From Bradyrhizobium sp. CB2312 (lineage in GTDB: Bacteria > Pseudomonadota > Alphaproteobacteria > Rhizobiales > Xanthobacteraceae), in the NCBI RefSeq assembly GCF_029714425.1, contig NZ_CP121668.1, positions 9,569,501 through 9,633,500 of the forward strand: DNA of 64,000 nucleotides, read 5' to 3'. Under the pieces are notes generated by a model. That model had not been told where the DNA came from, made no database searches, and saw nothing but the letters and a program-made list of their open reading frames with translations. Position 1 is the stretch's first letter, and each line of letters starts with the position of its first letter. This document shows positions 61,545 to 64,000 of the stretch, one piece after another. Both the position numbers and the translations under genes were made by a program.

Positions 61545-63518
61545 CTACGCCCCGATCTCCACCACGATCCTGCCCGTGGTCACCTGCTCGCCCTCGGCGA
61601 CGTCGATCGCGGCGACCACGCCGTCGATGCCGGCCTTGTGGACGTGCTCCATCTTCATCGCTTCCAGCGTCATCACCGGCTGGCCGGCGATGACGCGGTC
61701 GCCCGGCTTGACCAGCACGGCGACGACGCGACCGTTCATGGCGGCGCGGACCTTGCCGTCGCCGCCGTTGCTTGCGGCAGCCTTTGGCGCAGCGAGCGTG
61801 AGATCATTCACCGCCAGCGGAATGCCGCGGTGCTGAACGTACAGCCGATCGCCATCGCGCAGGAACTTTGCGCTGTCCATCACGCCGTCATGGCGGAAGC
61901 GGATGGCATCGGGATCGGCCTGGTCGATCTCGAACGTATCCTTCCGGCTGTCGGTGACGACCATGTAGCTGCCATCGCGCTCGCGGGTGATTTCGAGCTC
62001 GTGCGTCTGGCCGGCGATCTCGATTTTTGCCGGCAGCGGGAATGTTGCCGCGAGGCTTCGGCCGCCCTGCCATGACGGCGCGCGCGGATTGGTGACGTAG
62101 AGCAGCAGGCCCGCCAGCGCCGCATCGAATGCGGCGCTTGCGCGCGGTGCCAGCAGCTCGTCGCGGTGCGTGCCAATGAACGCCGTGGTCGCCTCGCCCC
62201 TGGCAAAGCCGGGGTGACGCAGGCACGACATCAGGAATGGCTGATTGGTGGTCACGCCAAAGGCGGTGAGCTGCTCCAGCCCGACGATGAGCCGCCCCCT
62301 CGCCTCCTCGCGGGTCGCGCCGTGACTGATCACCTTGGCGATCATGGAATCGTAGAACGGCGGAATCTCGGAGCCCGATTGCAGCGCGTGCTCGACCCGG
62401 ATGCCCTCAGGCACCTGCCAGCGCGCCATGCGGCCGGACTGCGGCATGAAGTCGTGCGCGGCATCTTCCGAGCACAGCCGCACCTCGATGGCGTGGCCTG
62501 TGAAGCGGATGTCCTGCTGCTTCACCGGCAGCGCCTCGCCGCGCGCGACGCGCAACTGCAGCTCGACGAGGTCGAGCCCGGTGATAGCCTCGGTCACGGG
62601 ATGCTCGACCTGGAGACGGGTATTCATCTCCATGAAGTAGAACTCGCCGCTCGCATCGAGCAGGAATTCCAGCGTGCCGGCACCCTCGTAGCGCAGCGCC
62701 TTCACGGCAGCGACCGCGACCTCGCCCATTTTCGCGCGCAGCTCCGGCGTCACCGCGGGCGACGGCGCCTCCTCGATCAGCTTCTGGTGGCGCCGCTGCA
62801 CCGAGCAGTCGCGCTCGCCGAGGTGGATGGCGTTGCCGTGGCTATCGCCGAACACCTGGATCTCGATGTGGCGCGGATTCTGGATGGCGCGTTCGAGGAT
62901 AACAGTGGGATCGCCGAACGCCGCCTTCGCTTCCGACCGCGCACTGCGGAGCGCCTCGGGAAAGCAGGCAGCGTCGGTGACGAGCCGCATGCCGCGACCA
63001 CCGCCACCGGCGACGGCCTTGATCATCACGGGGAAGCCGATCTTCCCGGCTTCCGCGAGCATGACCTCGTCGTCCTGCTCAGCGCCCTGATAGCCGGGAA
63101 CGCAGGGCACGCCAGCCTTCTTCATGATCTCCTTGGCGCCGGCCTTGTTACCCATCGCCTCGATCGCCTGCGGCGACGGACCGATGAAGACCAGGCCGGC
63201 ATCTTTGCAGGCCTGCGCAAAGTCCTCGTTCTCGGCGAGGAAGCCATAGCCGGGGTGAACGGCATCCGCGCCGCTCGCCTTGGCGGCCGCGATGATCGCG
63301 GGGATGTTGAGATAGGATTGCGCGGGCAGCGCTTCGCCGATCCGCACAGCCTGATCGGCCTGCTTGACATGAAGCGCATCGCGATCGGCATCCGAATAGA
63401 CCGCAACGACGCCAAGGCCGAGCTGTCGCGCGCTGCGTATGACGCGCAGCGCGATCTCGCCGCGATTGGCGACCAGAACCTTGAAGAACGGCCGGTGCTG
63501 CACTGATCCGTTCCTCAT
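61545..63518 (-). CDS. biotin-dependent acyl-CoA carboxylase, alpha subunit (biotin carboxylase-BCCP)
   Basis: 657 residues. Biotin carboxylase domain: KVLVANRGEIALRVIRSAR, HPGYGFLAEN, the ATP-grasp GGGGRGM and the MEMNTRLQVEHPVTEAITG core (split here), then a linker domain (about 460-590) and the biotinyl domain with the biotin Lys in LEAMKMEHVHKA near residue 620. Layout as in methylcrotonyl-, geranyl- or propionyl-CoA carboxylases. ATP-dependent carboxylation of biotin, then transfer to acyl-CoA by the beta subunit, encoded immediately upstream with a four-base overlap. Confidence 0.94.
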   Translation of the reverse strand: MRNGSVQHRPFFKVLVANRGEIALRVIRSARQLGLGVVAVYSDADRDALHVKQADQAVRIGEALPAQSYLNIPAIIAAAKASGADAVHPGYGFLAENEDFAQACKDAGLVFIGPSPQAIEAMGNKAGAKEIMKKAGVPCVPGYQGAEQDDEVMLAEAGKIGFPVMIKAVAGGGGRGMRLVTDAACFPEALRSARSEAKAAFGDPTVILERAIQNPRHIEIQVFGDSHGNAIHLGERDCSVQRRHQKLIEEAPSPAVTPELRAKMGEVAVAAVKALRYEGAGTLEFLLDASGEFYFMEMNTRLQVEHPVTEAITGLDLVELQLRVARGEALPVKQQDIRFTGHAIEVRLCSEDAAHDFMPQSGRMARWQVPEGIRVEHALQSGSEIPPFYDSMIAKVISHGATREEARGRLIVGLEQLTAFGVTTNQPFLMSCLRHPGFARGEATTAFIGTHRDELLAPRASAAFDAALAGLLLYVTNPRAPSWQGGRSLAATFPLPAKIEIAGQTHELEITRERDGSYMVVTDSRKDTFEIDQADPDAIRFRHDGVMDSAKFLRDGDRLYVQHRGIPLAVNDLTLAAPKAAASNGGDGKVRAAMNGRVVAVLVKPGDRVIAGQPVMTLEAMKMEHVHKAGIDGVVAAIDVAEGEQVTTGRIVVEIGA

Positions 63519-64000
63519 GGGCGGGCCACCGAGAATTGCATGCGCTGGGGCGTGCGTGCATCGCCCTCGCGGCAGATCGCGAGCACCTCGGACAGCACCG
63601 CGCGGGTATCGCGCGGATCGATCACGCCATCGTCGAGCACGCGGGCACTGGTCGAGAACACGTCCATCTGGCCGTCGAACACGCCGACGATCTGCGCCTT
63701 CATGGCCTCCAGCTTGTCCTTCTCGATCGGCTTACCGCGGCGCGCGGCGGCGGCTTCCGTTACGATCGCCATGGTCTCGGCGGCCTGCTCGCCGCCCATC
63801 ACGGCGGTCTTGGCGTTGGGCCAGGAGAAGCAGAAGCGCGGATGGAAGCCGCGCCCGCACATGCCGTAATTGCCGGCGCCGAACGAGGCGCCGCAATAGA
63901 TGGTGATCTGCGGCACCGTCGCCGACGTCACCGCCTGGATCATCTTCGAGCCGTGCTTGATCATGCCGGCTTCTTCGTAGGCCTTGCCGACCATGTAGCC
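63515..64000 (-). CDS. acyl-CoA carboxylase, beta (carboxyltransferase) subunit, N-terminus beyond the window
   Basis: The last 161 residues of a carboxyltransferase. CoA- and biotin-binding landmarks: GASFGAGNYGMCGRGFHPRF (oxyanion-hole glycines), SWPNAKTAVMGGEQAAETMA and the C-terminal ARVLDDGVIDPRDTRAVL. GNYGMCGR and MGGEQAA are the form found in methylcrotonyl-CoA and geranyl-CoA carboxylases, not in propionyl-CoA types, so a branched-chain or isoprenoid acyl-CoA is the likely substrate. It overlaps the alpha-subunit gene by four bases. Confidence 0.92.
   Translation of the reverse strand, partial: GYMVGKAYEEAGMIKHGSKMIQAVTSATVPQITIYCGASFGAGNYGMCGRGFHPRFCFSWPNAKTAVMGGEQAAETMAIVTEAAAARRGKPIEKDKLEAMKAQIVGVFDGQMDVFSTSARVLDDGVIDPRDTRAVLSEVLAICREGDARTPQRMQFSVARP

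Overview
The window is about 64 kb of GC-rich alphaproteobacterial chromosome, most likely Bradyrhizobium or a close relative in the Nitrobacteraceae. The evidence is the strong G/C preference at third codon positions, many periplasmic binding proteins of soil rhizobia, a thiosulfate-oxidising sox cluster, and a high density of dispersed palindromic intergenic repeats of a rhizobial kind. I see no tRNA, rRNA, CRISPR, transposase, phage or plasmid gene. This looks like ordinary core or lightly accessory chromosome rather than a mobile island.

Layout. 1-2564 (minus): a peptide-type ABC permease, cut by the window edge, and its family 5 binding protein. 2951-5285 (minus): a tight three-gene operon of a protealysin-like M4 metallopeptidase, an emfourin-like inhibitor and an APH-fold kinase-like protein. 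5686-7014 (minus): a UgpB-like binding protein without its transporter. 7213-12786 (plus): a TRAP-type binding protein leading a signalling operon (membrane histidine kinase, REC-DUF3369-histidine kinase, OmpR regulator). 13217-13828: an ECF sigma factor with a GAAAC-rich upstream region and a strong distal terminator. 14344-18768 (plus): CcdA plus TlpA-like thioredoxin, an internally duplicated membrane protein, an L,D-transpeptidase and an anchored AapJ-like binding protein.

19143-28769: a lipid/aromatic catabolism and transport block with two acyl-CoA dehydrogenases, a carboxymuconolactone decarboxylase-family protein, a VOC protein, two MFS transporters, an S9 peptidase and a DUF938 methyltransferase. 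29060-35195 (plus): soxX-Y-Z-A-K-B, a secreted DsrE-like protein and a persulfide dioxygenase-rhodanese fusion. No soxCD is in the window. 35283-46850: MFS transporters, an amidohydrolase, an AttEFGH-like ABC/lipocalin operon, a MAPEG protein and a LivK-like binding protein. 47142-51457 (minus): an RND pump with its lipoprotein adaptor.

51931-60503 (plus): an iron-dependent alcohol dehydrogenase/maleylacetate reductase-like enzyme and an acyl-CoA synthetase, followed by a complete five-gene peptide-type ABC importer. 60475-61287 (minus): a CREST-superfamily membrane hydrolase whose promoter is overlain by two identical-half-site palindromes. 61545-64000 (minus): a biotin-dependent acyl-CoA carboxylase, with the beta subunit cut by the window edge.

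Almost every gap over 80 bases is filled by one of at least eight families of imperfect palindromes. Some supply the stop codon of the neighbouring gene, and two copies bracket soxZAK. The most interesting items are the binding-protein-led phosphorelay, the protease-inhibitor-kinase operon, the sox cluster with its persulfide dioxygenase, and the CREST gene with its two-operator promoter.
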